In this document: positions 1 to 10,640 of the stretch, piece after piece | Numbering within the stretch: position 1 is the stretch's first letter | Layout of the letters: the number at the start of each line of letters is the position of its first letter | Assembly: GCA_023014485.1 (NCBI GenBank) | Contig: JAJOZX010003210.1 | Location: 453,908 to 517,907, forward strand | From: Bathynomus jamesi | Taxonomy: Eukaryota; Arthropoda; Malacostraca; Isopoda; Cirolanidae | Direction: 5' to 3' | DNA: 64,000 nt | Notes under the pieces: generated by a model | The model's input: only the letters and a program-made list of their open reading frames with translations | Told to the model about the DNA's origin: nothing | Database searches by the model: none | Program-made: the position numbers and the translations under genes

Positions 1-805
1 TACTCTCATTTATTTTTTTCCGTGCACCTTAAAACGTCCGTAGCTCCGCAACGGTTGGAAATAGCACCTATGTTGTATTAACTTTTTTACTCGATATCAC
101 CTCCCAAAGTATGGAAGACCGGTTGTGAAACACCCTCTATACACAAAATTCACAATCTTAAATCGGGTGCAATCACAGGTTTTGTAAATTATACTTTGAA
201 AGTTTCCATTATATTGCGCAAAGCATTATATTGTCGCTTTATTCATCTACATTCTACAGTATACATATGAGCATATGGGGAGTTAGGTGGTTTGCTGAGG
301 TGGTTGGTTAGTTCTAACAGAGTTACCCAAGTGTTCAAATATGCATTATTTTAAATGCCTTTTGATTTTTTCTGCGTACGACGCTATACAGTGGTCACCC
401 TCAAATTCAAACTATGGATGAACGAGTAAGGAGTGATGGGATAGAGTCTAATTCTAAATAAACTGAGAAATGATTTCAGGAATTTTCAGAATATCATTTG
501 ACTCTATTGTTGAGGATAAAATTCCCGTGTACACTGTAGGGCGGGGCGAAAATATATCGAACTCAAGTTGTCAGTATGAAACATGGCTGAAAAAGTGCTC
601 TAGTCCTCACCTATCATAAAAACATCAACTTTTATAGCCTATGAATATGTGCATTCTCGCAACTTTGACCTCAATTTTGAAGGAAAGCCAAAATTTTGAA
701 GCAAATTTAGTTTGGTTAAAAATTATAACAGTATTTCCTTTTATAAACCAAAACATGCGTTCATCACTAAATTATATGAAGTGTAACTGCTATCTTCTTG
801 TTGAT
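1..805. other. No gene seen; possible transposon end at 1-140
   Basis: I see no coding region here. The first 140 bases end in a block (about 95-140) that, read on the minus strand, starts GAGGGTGTTTCACAACCGG next to TATA. That resembles the end of a mariner-type element cut by the window edge, but no partner end is visible. The rest is AT-rich and unremarkable. Confidence 0.3.
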
Positions 806-2450
806 TCACTTTAAATCTGACTTTGTTTCCCTTTTTGGATTCTCTAGCCGAGATTTCTTGCTGAGAATAACCATTCCATGGCGGGCGTCATGTCCGTAGA
901 CTTTTTCACTTGCAGAGGAGATTTTCTTTACATTTCTATGAACTGCCTGGGAATGACACGGGTATGTGTCAAGAATTATGGGTTTTTGGCAGTCATCAGT
1001 CCTACTTATAACATCAGAGAGTAAGGAAGGAACAGTAATATCCATTTCGTTCCAATCAATCATATCCATGTAGGTCGAAGCTGAGAAGTTGAGCCTGATA
1101 AATTTCTTGTCACACATTCGAATTTCACCCGGTATAACACTCCTTTTCGTTTGTAGCACTTCTTCGACTGCTAGCTTCCGAATATTCTTATTCTTGTCAG
1201 CGATAGCTTATAAAAGGATATTTTCAGGATGACAAAAGTAACAGTTGTTTTGTAACACAGGACGAATAATGTCTTGGTCGATTGTATGTAGTTTTTGATA
1301 GAGCTCAATCATGAAGAAAGAGTTTTTGGCCCCATCCTGGCAAGACCAGTTTGCTTTGATATAGAACCATGCAGGAGCATGGAAGTTCAGTATAAAATCA
1401 GCAATCCTTTGAAGTGTCTCTGATGGTTTTTCGAAACTAACACAAAGTGGTCTTCATCCAAAGTCCGCTGGCATTCTCCCACTTTTGAAAGTTTTATAAA
1501 TTTTTCCATCAAACTATTCCTTTATTCTGTTCTTCATGCTCCTTTCTTTCTATGCTTCTCCACAAGGTTCTTTGACGACGTAGTTTACTGGGATCAGTCG
1601 TACTATTTTCAGATAATAGATTAGACAGATTTTAAGACAGCATTAGCAATTAAACAATCATCACGGTTGCTTATTTTGCATCGATCAACTGCCTTGCATA
1701 ATTCTGGATATTGGTGTCGATTTTGAGAAATGCTAACTTCTGTATCTAACTCGTATTCGCTCAATTCGAAATCTTCATTTTGATGACCTTCTTCACTTTC
1801 AGAATTGATCTCACCAATATCAAAAGGATTCAACTGCATTTCCTAGACAAAACTCTTTTGTTTATCGTTAAAGAATTGTCTTTTATGCTTTCTGTTTTCC
1901 ATTTGTTGTAGTTTTGAAGTTTTCATATTGTCCAACTTACCTATAATAATTTTTCGTTCAGTATGTTGATCAATCCAGAACTCCCATTCATCATTCGGGA
2001 TTTTCTCCGCCTTAGCGCATTTACACTCGCTTCTTTTACGAGAACCAGAGGCATAGCACTTGCAGCAACATATGTCAAATAAATTTCTGAAGGAATCATA
2101 TTTACTTTGATAAGTGCTGGAAGATCTTTTACTCATGGGATATTTTCTAAGTTCTTGTCCCTTCTTAATTAATCTCTTTACCTTAATTAATATGCTTTTG
2201 AACTCGATTGTTGGAATGGAAGCACGGATATATACAGTATATCATTCACTCTTTCCGCGATAATTTCAGCATATTTCAGAGTGCTAAATGTTGCAGTAAT
2301 GAGCTTATGTTTAAGATAAGCTTTGAATACATCCTCACAAGTTGGAAGTTGGTTGCTAGGAAGCTCTGCTGGCGTTCCGAAAACAGAATGCTTCACTTTT
2401 TCTCTAGTTGTGAAGAACAGAGGCCATTGCAAGCTCTGCTATTAATCTGA
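806..2450 (-). pseudogene. Degenerate member of an uncharacterised multicopy gene family (PCHxQAVxR type)
   Basis: Read right to left, four coding blocks line up in the order of one protein. The N-terminal block (2432-2187) contains LPTCEDVFKAYLKHK. A Cys/Lys-rich block (2136-1843) contains CCCKCYASGSRKRSECKC followed by EFWIDQ. An acidic block spans 1839-1621. The C-terminal block (about 1450-806) includes NFHAPAWFYIKANWSCQDGA and the signature PCHSQAVHRNVKKISSASEK. The last block is interrupted by a stop near 1210, and the blocks sit in different frames. From memory, the C-terminal signature is typical of a repetitive 'cc8K15.2-like' family found in many copies in cnidarians, aphids and crustaceans. 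Its function is unknown and it is probably carried by a mobile element. No inverted repeats were found around it. The family assignment is recognition, not a search. Confidence 0.55.
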
Positions 2451-3071
2451 AACAAAAGAAAATAAAATGCTGAATCAGGAAACACATGATACGTCAAACA
2501 AATGATAGGTCACAAATACACATTTAGGCACACAAATACACATGATAGGTCAAACACATATGGGTTCGACATTTTAAAATAAGCAAAAACAATGTTTATT
2601 AATGGTTTTTTGATAGACATTGGCATTAATTGAGTTTAATGTTGAGATCCTCATACCTGTGAGGCGAAAAATTAATTTAAGGAAACATGCTAAAAAGGAT
2701 CTTTTGTGGCCTTTCTTCGCAATTTATTTTTTCATAGTTGCCAGCACCGAAATTAATATTTCTAAAAGATATGACTTATTCCTCAATCAGTGACTACTCG
2801 GGCATCTTTTCGAGCATGTTTCATTAAATTAAAATTTTTCAACCCACCCTAGACAGTACACTCAGTGTACAGTATACTTCAAAAGGTTCTTTGCGTGCGT
2901 GGAAACTTTAATTTCTTGTACAGAGTAAAGAAAAATATTGTGTTTCTTTAGGTACTGCAATGTTTGGAAGTTTAGGAGCAACTACTTATTTAAAGTTTCA
3001 TGCTTGCCAACTTTTTGAAAACCAAAAAGTGGTGGGATTGTAATCAATGCCACAGGGTCCGGGAGCATGCC
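2451..3071. other. No gene seen
   Basis: AT-rich sequence. A short imperfect repetition of 'acaaatacacat' and 'gataggtcaaaca' lies at about 2495-2570. Nothing else is recognisable. Confidence 0.5.
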
Positions 3072-3563
3072 CTACCCCCCGCCGGGAAATTTTTTAAAAT
3101 CCAGCCTTAAATGATGGACTCTCGTGCATTCTGAGCATAAAGGGTTTGATATTATATTACCGGTAGGCGGTAGACTAGCCTTCAAATTGGTAGGGTTGGC
3201 AAGTATGAAGTTCTGCAATGGACTTTTCATTAGGTTGAGAGGGAAACTGTTCTTCATTACGAGTTTACAGTAGTTAGACCATATTTCATAAGTCCTAAAA
3301 ATTCAGGTGAAGAGAAGGTTACGTTTAAAACTTATGGGGACAAATAACAAGAATTTGGTAGCGAGACCAGTAAGTGATGGTTTACGGAGGACGGAGGTCT
3401 CGAAGAAGGAATCGGTGTTTGTAATCTTAAAATCAATATCCAAAAATGAAAGGCCATTATTGTTAGATTCAATGTCAGAAGAGAATTTTGTTATTCTATT
3501 TTGACTAAAGGTAGTTGAGAAATAGGGAGACACGGTCTGATTACTCAAATAGAATAAAGGCAT
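3072..3563 (-). pseudogene. Penelope-like retroelement, reverse transcriptase C-terminal remnant
   Basis: The minus strand from 3563 to 3303 reads a block containing NGLSFLDIDFKI and FETSVLRKPSLTGLATKF. In Penelope-like elements this block follows the catalytic YxDD motif ('LPFLDV...T.VYRKPT.TG'). After a frame break the strand continues at 3257-3072 (NSFPLNLMKSPLQNFI). The palm catalytic motif, the linker and the GIY-YIG nuclease are absent. This is a short dead fragment of a retroelement whose complete copies are usually several kilobases long. Function is lost. The match is by eye to the family pattern. Confidence 0.6.
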
Positions 3564-3720
3564 CGTTCAGTATTGTCCTTAAAGGACATATTAAAAATTG
3601 AAAGGACACTACTCTAACCATTAAACTCTATGATCAGAAAGTGTTAGACCGAGAGTTAAATCCATTTGGGTCTCCTCTTTATGCTTTTAACATTGATTAT
3701 CAAAAATAAAAGCAAGAAAT

Positions 3721-3905
3721 AGTTTAATTATAATTCTTGCGAGTTTTATTTAATTATAATTGTTGCGAGTTTTATTTAATTATAATTTATGCGAGTTTAT
3801 TTAATTCTAATTCTTGCGAGTTTTATTTAATTATAATTTATGCGAGTTTTATTTAATAATAATTCTTGTGAGTTTCATTTAATAATAATTCTTGTGAGTT
3901 TTATT
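3721..3905. repeat. Tandem array of about seven 28-bp AT-rich units
   Basis: The unit is approximately TTTAATTATAATTnTTGCGAGTT and recurs about seven times at roughly 28-bp spacing. The spacer after AATT alternates between 'cttgc', 'gttgc' and 'tatgc'. The last two units drift to 'aataataattcttgtgag'. A short 'ttgcagttattta' doublet follows at 3903-3929. Confidence 0.85.
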
Positions 3906-3929
3906 GCAGTTATTTATTGCAGTTATTTA

Positions 3930-4440
3930 TAGCAAAGTTGTTTTTCTTAAATTTTAATTTAAATTAATGTACATTATTGTTTTTAATAGGAATAATACGA
4001 ATGACGGTGATGTTTTATTATTTTAGGAGAAGGAATGCTCCTTCACGATAATGAAAGAAATGTTCTGGACAAGACCAATGTTTCTTCCGTTCCTAAAAGG
4101 CAGCAAGTACATCCCCATTGTCGGCAAACTGTAAGTTAATGATGTACTCAACGCTTAGCCAGTCAGTTTCTTACATTCCATTGCTGGGCCCAGAACGTCA
4201 AATGGAGGACGACAAACTATATTACAAATTATCACTTTTATCATGTGATTATACCTTCCATGAAGTTCGTGCTTATCTCCTCTTCAGAAGTATCGATTCA
4301 GTATATATGAGAAAACGGTCTGTTCGTAAATGATTTTTTGCGTGGGATTGTCATAGGTACATGAAGTAATATTAGAGAGAGTTGTAAGGAATTAGAAGGA
4401 CAAGAGGAAGTCTCAAAGACCTTTGGGTCCACTTGAGGAA
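3930..4440. other. No gene seen
   Basis: AT-rich intergenic sequence. A short open frame at 4118-4333 has no recognisable motif and is not called. Confidence 0.5.
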
Positions 4441-4700
4441 TTCCTGGTATTAAACTAGTGCATTTCTTAACTATTCTAGCAGTTCTCGTTTCTTTTCTGT
4501 CCTACCCTCTAATGCAAGGGTTAATCGGTATTTTCAATCTTTCATCTACCCAACCGGTGAACTCTGGAACAATCTTCCTCAATACATCTTTCCCCCCATC
4601 TATGACCCCCACTTTTTCAAACGCAGTGTCCAGGCATCTCGAAAACCCTGGACCTTGATTTTGACTCTCTTCTTCTTTTATGGGGAGGGGGAGCGTTCTT
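4441..4700 (+). pseudogene. Jockey-type LINE, 3' end of ORF2
   Basis: Translated fragments read SNARVNRYFQSFIYPTGELW and then a 'PPIYDPHFFKR' block. This is the extreme C-terminus of the same Jockey family whose longer pieces lie at 45.2-46.9 kb and 57.6-59.4 kb (there SNAMVNRYFQSFIYSTGQFW). Several frame changes are needed. The downstream 'ggggagggggagcg...' and 'ttgcccttggccccctcctttctgca' stretches match the 3' untranslated sequence of those copies. This is a typical severely 5'-truncated LINE insertion. Confidence 0.7.
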
Positions 4701-5119
4701 GCGGGCATTCGCCCTTGGCCCCCTCCTTTCTGCATGAAAAAAATAGAAAAGCGAATAGAAAAGCATAAGGATCTCTCCTCACTCACTCTCCGTGTCTCCC
4801 CGCCAGAGGCGGGTATGAAAACAGGTTGAAAAAATACCTTGACTCTGGAAAAGTAGCCAAAGAAATTTTACTGTTGAAATTACTCAGATTCGAAGAGTGT
4901 AAAGGGTAAATTTGTAAAGCTTGCAAATGGTTTTGAACAGAGGAAGTGAAGTTGAGAGTTGAAATTACAAAGGGCAAATTGAAAAGTACCTGCCTTCGTT
5001 CAGTGCTGAGCAGAAGTGATTCGTCAACATAGCGCTTCCCACAGTGTACTGCGGAGAAGCCATGGTGCGCGAAAGAATCCGGACTCAAGGAATTTTCGTC
5101 GATCTCGTTTTCCAAATTT

Positions 5120-5200
<81 letters not shown>

Positions 5201-5591
5201 AAACTTGGAGAACACCCGACTGTGGTAACGTTAGCTTGCTTTTGGAACGATCCGGATAGTATCAAGAATTTGAATATAAAGTATATACAGATATATACAT
5301 ACATACGTATACATCATACACAAATATACAATGCACACTCATATAAGTATTACACGTTTTTGTCGTAAGAAATTTACGACATCACATACATAAGTTTTCC
5401 GATACATACCCATTTTCATCATCAGTGCACAGATAAAAATGAAAATAATAACAGTAATCGCTTCTCCACACCCTTTTCTACTTCCATAACTAATATTAAT
5501 ACTACAATGACAGAGTAATTCCATTACATGTCTGCACCATCGTTTCTAAAGGTTTTTATAAAAAATATTTTAGATCTAAAATCCCACATTC
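4701..5591. other. No gene seen; contains the (GA)n tract
   Basis: Beyond the Jockey tail (to about 4745) and the microsatellite there is nothing I can assign. The long open frames here, on both strands, are created by the GA/TC repeat. Confidence 0.4.
5122..5199. repeat. (GA)n microsatellite
   Basis: About 39 uninterrupted GA dinucleotides. They make Arg-Glu or Ser-Leu repeat frames that are not genes. Confidence 0.97.
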
Positions 5592-5806
5592 GAGCGGTTC
5601 TGAACCTTTGTCTTCTTCTGTACCCTTTGAACTCTTTCAGGGGATTTTCTGGATTTTCGAGAGGCCTAGAGGATTTTTATTTTCTTTACGACCGTGTGAC
5701 TCATGGCCGTTTGTTAATCGTATATAAAATTAAAAGGGTTATATTTTCAGGACCCCGTCGCGTAACTCCTAAGATTCCCTCGCGTACCCCAGGTTCAGAA
5801 CCACTG
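5592..5806. mobile_element. Candidate hAT-type MITE, 215 bp
   Basis: The left end reads gagcggttctgaacct and the right end aggttcagaaccactg, which are inverted copies with few mismatches. The CAGTGGTTCTGAACC style resembles hAT termini. Outside the ends lie CCACATTC (5584-5591) and CCATATCC (5807-5814), which match at 6 of 8 positions and could be a decayed 8-bp target duplication. No coding capacity. The class is inferred from terminus style and duplication length. Confidence 0.45.
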
Positions 5807-6077
5807 CCATATCCAATAGACATTTCTTTATTTTCTTCCGATTCATTACAGGGTCATGCGGCTCAAAGAATCGGGGATTTTTACATTCTGGTTTGAAAAA
5901 ATAATGGCGCCTGCACTGAAATGCAAAAGAAGTGTTGGCAAAGAAGAAGGCAACAAGCTTAGACCTTTCGTTGTTGAAGATTTCTTGGGAATATTTGGTA
6001 TTCTTATTGGAGGTATAGGAAAGATTTTGGTTTTTCAAGTAAGCCGGAAAATTATTGGTTCATATCCTAAGCATATA

Positions 6078-6983
6078 CAGGGCGTCCCAAAAAAATGTAT
6101 ACACACTTTAACAGCTGATAGCTCAATTGATGTTTCTTTCTTTCCAAGTTAAACCCATTAGAATTAATAATGGCAGTCAGACTAAGCTTTGAACAAAGGA
6201 AATTCATTCTAAAATGCTACTGGAAGTGTGAAAACGCAGTTGAAGTGCAAAGACAGTTTAGGAGGGAGTTTCAAACAGATCCACCAACGCGACTTACCAT
6301 CACTCGAATTAGAGATAAGTTTGAAGCCGATGGAACTGTTCAGAATGTCCACAAGAAGCGTTCCGGAAGACCACGGACATTGACAAGCCCCACAAAGCAA
6401 GAAAGAGTACTGGAAACGTATCACCAAAGTCCAAGAAAATCTGTGCGGCAAGCGAGTCGTGAGGTAGGAATTTCAGAATCGTCTGTCCAACGCATTTTGA
6501 AGCGCTGTCAATGGAAAAGTTACATTCCAAGATTAGTCCATGCTATTAATGAAGATGATCCGGACCGAACAGTGGAGTATTGCGAGTGGTACTTGGCACG
6601 ATGTGGATGTGGATTGGACGAAGGGGTTTCGTAGAATACCCTCCGCGTTCACCAGACCTCAAACCACTAGACTTTTTTTTATGGGGATACTTAAAAGACA
6701 AAGTCTACGCTATAAAACCTGAAACAGTCGCTGAATTGAGAGCAGCCATTGAACGAGAATGCACACAAATACCAAACGAAATGTTTCGTGATGTTTGCGA
6801 TTCCATTGCTTCGCGTTATCAGCAGTGCCTGGACCAGAACGGACGTCAGTTTGAAAACAGGCGTTGACAAAACAATTAAATAATGTCTGTAGATTCTATT
6901 ACATTTTGAAAATGAAATGTATTTTAATAAACACTGCCTTTATAAGTATTTAAAGTGTGTATACATATTTTTGGGACGCCCTG
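6078..6983 (+). mobile_element. Internally deleted mariner-type transposon with intact ends
   Basis: The 33-bp termini starting CAGGGCGTCCCAAAAAAATG are inverted at 6951-6983 with one mismatch. A TA lies directly outside each end, as expected for Tc1/mariner insertion. The element is 906 bp, shorter than the roughly 1.2-1.3 kb of an autonomous copy, because the middle of the transposase gene is missing. The clean ends make it a plausible non-autonomous substrate for a related transposase. A (TA)n tract abuts its right end. Confidence 0.93.
6170..6867 (+). pseudogene. Mariner-type transposase with catalytic core deleted
   Basis: The ATG at 6170 begins a frame whose first 145 residues carry the helix-turn-helix DNA-binding region ([20 protein letters not shown] near the start, then [11 protein letters not shown] and [15 protein letters not shown]). 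The frame ends at 6634 just after [12 protein letters not shown] second frame resumes with [20 protein letters not shown], the third catalytic-aspartate block, and runs to 6867. The segment that should hold the first two catalytic aspartates is gone, and the junction shifts frame. The protein would still bind DNA in principle but cannot catalyse transposition. The junction carries a 'gatgtggatgtgg' direct repeat, which could have helped the deletion. Confidence 0.88.
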
Positions 6984-6993
6984 TATATAGCTT

Positions 6994-6995
<2 letters not shown>

Positions 6996-7053
<58 letters not shown>
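6996..7053. repeat. (TA)n microsatellite
   Basis: About 29 TA dinucleotides lie between the deleted mariner and the truncated CR1 LINE. Confidence 0.97.
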
Positions 7054-7055
<2 letters not shown>

Positions 7056-7118
7056 AATTAAAGGTTATAGACTTGACTTTTTGTTAAAAACAGAATAGGT
7101 AGGCGAGGAGGCGGTGTT

Positions 7119-9704
7119 ATGTTGGATATCAAAGATAATATTGCAAACGTTATAGAAGTAAAGCACTCAATTCCAGAACCGATAGATTCGACTATAGCAG
7201 AACTTAAATTAAACGACTTCAAACTTCTTGTTGCGGTTATATATAGGCCCCCTAATCAAACAGCTGATACGGACGAAGCGTTATATCGTGAACTAAAGAG
7301 AATAATCGGTAGTGAGCAGGCTTTAGTTGTGGGTGACTTTAATTGCGCCAACGTGAATTACGATACAATGCAGGGAGACGCGGAAGGTAATCGTTTAGTT
7401 AATTTTCTCGAGGATAGCTTTCTTACTCAAAAGGTTGGGGAACCTACGAGGTTGGACAGTATTTTAGATTTAGTAATAACTACGGATTATAGGCTAATTA
7501 CTGATCTTCAAGTAATAGAACCGTTAAGCAATAGCGATCACAATATGGTAGAGTTTGTCCTCTCAGTAAGTCACTCGAAACCAACTAACTCGACTAAAAT
7601 TCCTAACTTCCAGCACGCATACTTTTGTAAATTTCAAGATAAATTGTCACACGTCAATTGGGAAAACGTGATGGGGAACTCCAACGCAAAACTAATATGG
7701 GAATCGTTTGAAACAGTATTTAGGACTATAAATGAGGAATGTGTACCGTACAAAATTAAGCGTGCGAAAGTAAACAACAAGCCCTTGTGGTTTACTTCTA
7801 GAGTAGGAGACATTATAAAGAGTAGAGATAGGGCTTATAGGCAACATAAGTGCGATAAAAACAATTTGTTGTTACAAAACAACTACATCTCTCTGAGGCG
7901 TGAAGCGAAAAGTGTAATAAAAAAGTCCAAGCGCGAATTTGAAATCTCCATAGCTCGTGACGGTAAAGAAAACTCCAAGCGATTCTTTCAATACGTCAAT
8001 AATAGAAATCCAGTAAAAAGTGTCTTGGGTCCATTGAAAAATGTAAACGGAGATCTAGTTTCTGAAAACAAGGAAATGGCTACCTTGCTAAACGAATTTT
8101 TTACGTCAGTTTTTACTATAGAAGATGTAACGAATATCCCTACGTTCATAGACATAATACCTTTTGATAATGGTAATATTTTGGATAATATTGTCGTTAG
8201 TGAAGGGGAAGTAATGCGCTATATTGATAAAATGAAAACGCGTAAATCACCGGGTCCGGAATCCATATATCCCATACAACTAAAAGAATTAAAAGATAGC
8301 ATTGTTGTGCCGCTAACAAAGATTTTTAATGCGTCTATTTCTGAGGGGTGCGTACCAGATAATTTCAAGTTAGCAAACGTAACACCTATCTTTAAGAAAG
8401 GCGATAAAGGTGCGGCGGGAAATTATAGGCCAATCAGTTTAACGTCTGTTGTAGGTAAGCTACTGGAATCAATAATTAGGGATCGTATAGTCGAACACTT
8501 AGAATTCCATAAGCTAGTTAGAAATACGCAGCACGGATTTAGGCGAAACAAATCTTGCTTAACTAATCTTTCAGAATTTTTCCAAAGCGTGGTTGACGTT
8601 TACGATAGACATCGGGTGGTTGATCTAGTGTATTTAGATTTTCAAAAAGCGTTTGACACCGTGCCGCACAAAAGACTCATTGAAAAAACTAAGGCTCATG
8701 GAATCAGGGGTGTAGTAATAAATTGGCTAGAAGAGTGGTTGCGAGGTAGGAAACAGAGGGTGGTCGTTGATGGAGCGGAGTCGTGTTGGGCTAATGTAGC
8801 GAGTGGCGTTCCTCAGGGTTCTGTATTGGGCCCCTTGCTTTTTCTTATATATATTAACGATTTAGATGTTGGCCTAGTCGGTACAGTTTCAAAGTTTTCG
8901 GATGACACGAAGCTGGGTGGTAGGGCGATTAATGACGAAGATAGAGGTAAAATTCAGGAAGATCTGAATAAAATCGTTGATTGGTCAGTCATATGGCAAA
9001 TGAGATTTAACGTGGATAAGTGCAAAATTTTGCATATAGGTTCGCGTAACGGTAATTTTGCGTATAGTATGTCAGGGAAAGATTTAACAAGCGTAGAGCA
9101 GGAAAAAGATTTAGGAGTTATAGTCACTAGTGATTTAAAAGTAGCGAAACAAAGTACAGCAGCGGTCAATAAGGCGAACAAAGTGTTAGGTTTTATAGCT
9201 CGAAATTTTGAGTACAAATCGCGCGATATTATAGTTCCACTTTATAAATCATTAGTTAGACCCCATTTGGAGTACGCTGTCCAATTTTGGAATCCGCATA
9301 TGCGCAAAGATATAGACAAAATCGAAAGAGTTCAAAGACGAGCAACTAAGATGATTCCGTCGCTTAGGTCAAAGTCGTACGATGATAGGCTTAAGGAGTT
9401 AAAATTGACAACACTCGAGACTAGGAGGTTAAGGGGTGATCTAATCCAGGTTTTCAAAATTATGAATGGGTTCGATAACGTAGATAGAGATAGCTTTTTC
9501 GAAATTTCTCAATATAATAGGACTAGAAATAACGGGTGTAAGTTGACAAGTAGAAGGTTCGAGACAGCAGTTGCCAAAATCTTTTTTACGCATAGAATAG
9601 TAAATAGCTGGAATAGTTTGCCGGTAGAAGTAATTAGTAGCACGTCTATAAACATGTTTAAAAATCGATTAGACGCATATGTTGATAGATTGGGTATAGT
9701 TTAA
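7119..9704 (+). CDS. CR1-clade LINE ORF2: endonuclease/reverse transcriptase, 5'-truncated
   Basis: The open frame begins after a TGA near 7074; the first ATG is at 7119. It encodes 861 residues with no internal stop. The N-terminal endonuclease is cut: the frame starts at the GRRGGGVML block, then shows AVIYRPPNQTAD, VVGDFNCANVNYD and NSDHNMVEF of the APE-type fold. The reverse transcriptase spans roughly residues 370-650, with KSPGPESIYPIQLKEL, NYRPISLTSVVGKLLE, QHGFRRNKSCLTN, YLDFQKAFDTVPH, SGVPQGSVLGP and the catalytic FSDDTKLGG, where most relatives have FADD. The C-terminal CR1 block (RRATKMIPSLRSKSYDDRLK) is complete. The missing endonuclease start is typical 5' truncation on insertion, so this copy cannot move by itself. 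The long open frame suggests a fairly young insertion. The 3' untranslated region starts at 9705. Confidence 0.92.
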   Translation: MLDIKDNIANVIEVKHSIPEPIDSTIAELKLNDFKLLVAVIYRPPNQTADTDEALYRELKRIIGSEQALVVGDFNCANVNYDTMQGDAEGNRLVNFLEDSFLTQKVGEPTRLDSILDLVITTDYRLITDLQVIEPLSNSDHNMVEFVLSVSHSKPTNSTKIPNFQHAYFCKFQDKLSHVNWENVMGNSNAKLIWESFETVFRTINEECVPYKIKRAKVNNKPLWFTSRVGDIIKSRDRAYRQHKCDKNNLLLQNNYISLRREAKSVIKKSKREFEISIARDGKENSKRFFQYVNNRNPVKSVLGPLKNVNGDLVSENKEMATLLNEFFTSVFTIEDVTNIPTFIDIIPFDNGNILDNIVVSEGEVMRYIDKMKTRKSPGPESIYPIQLKELKDSIVVPLTKIFNASISEGCVPDNFKLANVTPIFKKGDKGAAGNYRPISLTSVVGKLLESIIRDRIVEHLEFHKLVRNTQHGFRRNKSCLTNLSEFFQSVVDVYDRHRVVDLVYLDFQKAFDTVPHKRLIEKTKAHGIRGVVINWLEEWLRGRKQRVVVDGAESCWANVASGVPQGSVLGPLLFLIYINDLDVGLVGTVSKFSDDTKLGGRAINDEDRGKIQEDLNKIVDWSVIWQMRFNVDKCKILHIGSRNGNFAYSMSGKDLTSVEQEKDLGVIVTSDLKVAKQSTAAVNKANKVLGFIARNFEYKSRDIIVPLYKSLVRPHLEYAVQFWNPHMRKDIDKIERVQRRATKMIPSLRSKSYDDRLKELKLTTLETRRLRGDLIQVFKIMNGFDNVDRDSFFEISQYNRTRNNGCKLTSRRFETAVAKIFFTHRIVNSWNSLPVEVISSTSINMFKNRLDAYVDRLGIV

Positions 9705-10247
9705 GGTAGTAAAATTAAGGCTTTGTGGGGATAGATCCCACAGCTCAACACAAGTGTTGTGGGATATAGGGAGGCAGCGTCTTGGGTTAGGGGATACTCT
9801 CTGTCCTTACACACCCCATTTAAAGAGATTCCTCTGCTGAGCGGTGCCCCCATAGTACTGTGAGGTATTGAAAAACTCATGATCTTCACTTGCCCCACAA
9901 ACACCTTTAAATGGGAGACCCAAGATGGGTGCACACACATTTCTACATTACTACAGTCTTTACAGCCACACCTACACTTTTCCTCCTAAGTGTATATATT
10001 GTAATGTATATGGTTGTAAATTTTGACTTGGTCCAAAATCGATATGGACCGTGACTTATTTTTCGTGACAAGGTACTAGTATTGATGGATACCGTAATGA
10101 AATTGACTGGATTCTCTGGATCTGATATATTTGCATGTCGGTTATAAATAGATATAGAGTGTAACATATTTGTGGATAGTAGTCTATTATGACGTGATCC
10201 TTTGGATCCAGAGATTCTATCTTTAGTTTTAAATCGATAATTAATTA
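9705..10247. other. CR1 3' untranslated region and unassigned sequence
   Basis: The first part, including an inverted 'tgtggggatagatcccacagctcaacacaagtgttgtggg' stem region, is probably the 3' tail of the CR1 copy. I could not locate the LINE end or a target duplication. No gene is seen after it. Confidence 0.4.
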
Positions 10248-10595
10248 GTTTTGCTAAATTGGTCGTTGCCAATGTACACAGTGTACAGGAAGTTGTTACA
10301 TAAATTTCTTATGTTCTTGTGGTTCGGAACCCACGTAAAATTGTAGGTCCTCTCCGCCACCACGGAGGACATACACAATTACGAACACAGTTAGGTAGAC
10401 CAGCCATGAGTGGATTCTAGGGTTTTGCTAAATTGGTCGTTGCCAATGTACACAGTGTACAGGAAGTTGTTACATAAATTTCTTATGTTCTTGTGGTTCG
10501 GAACCCACGTAAAATTGTAGGTCCCCTCCGCCACCACGGAGGACATACACAATTACGAACACAGTTAGGTAGACCAGCCATGAGTGGATTCTAGG
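10248..10595. repeat. Two tandem 174-bp units
   Basis: Unit 1 (10248-10421) and unit 2 (10422-10595) are identical by eye except for one base (ggtcctctcc versus ggtcccctcc). Each contains ttgtggttcggaacccacg followed by taaaattgtaggtcc. That block resembles the B-box part of the tRNA-like SINE at 13.3 kb (gtggttcggattccacgttaaactg). The unit may therefore include SINE sequence; that is inference. The near-identity points to a recent duplication. Confidence 0.93.
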
Positions 10596-10640
10596 GTCTT
10601 TGTTGGTCTGAAACATTATAACATTATAACATTATATACG

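Noticed and set aside
4980..5060. Minus-strand KRYVDE resembling a reverse transcriptase YVDD box of a Penelope-like element
   Set aside because: No neighbouring reverse transcriptase motifs at the right spacing; the second aspartate is Glu. Probably chance.
5016..5304. Long frames on both strands with Arg-Glu or Ser-Leu runs
   Set aside because: Created by the (GA)n microsatellite; no conserved motif outside it.
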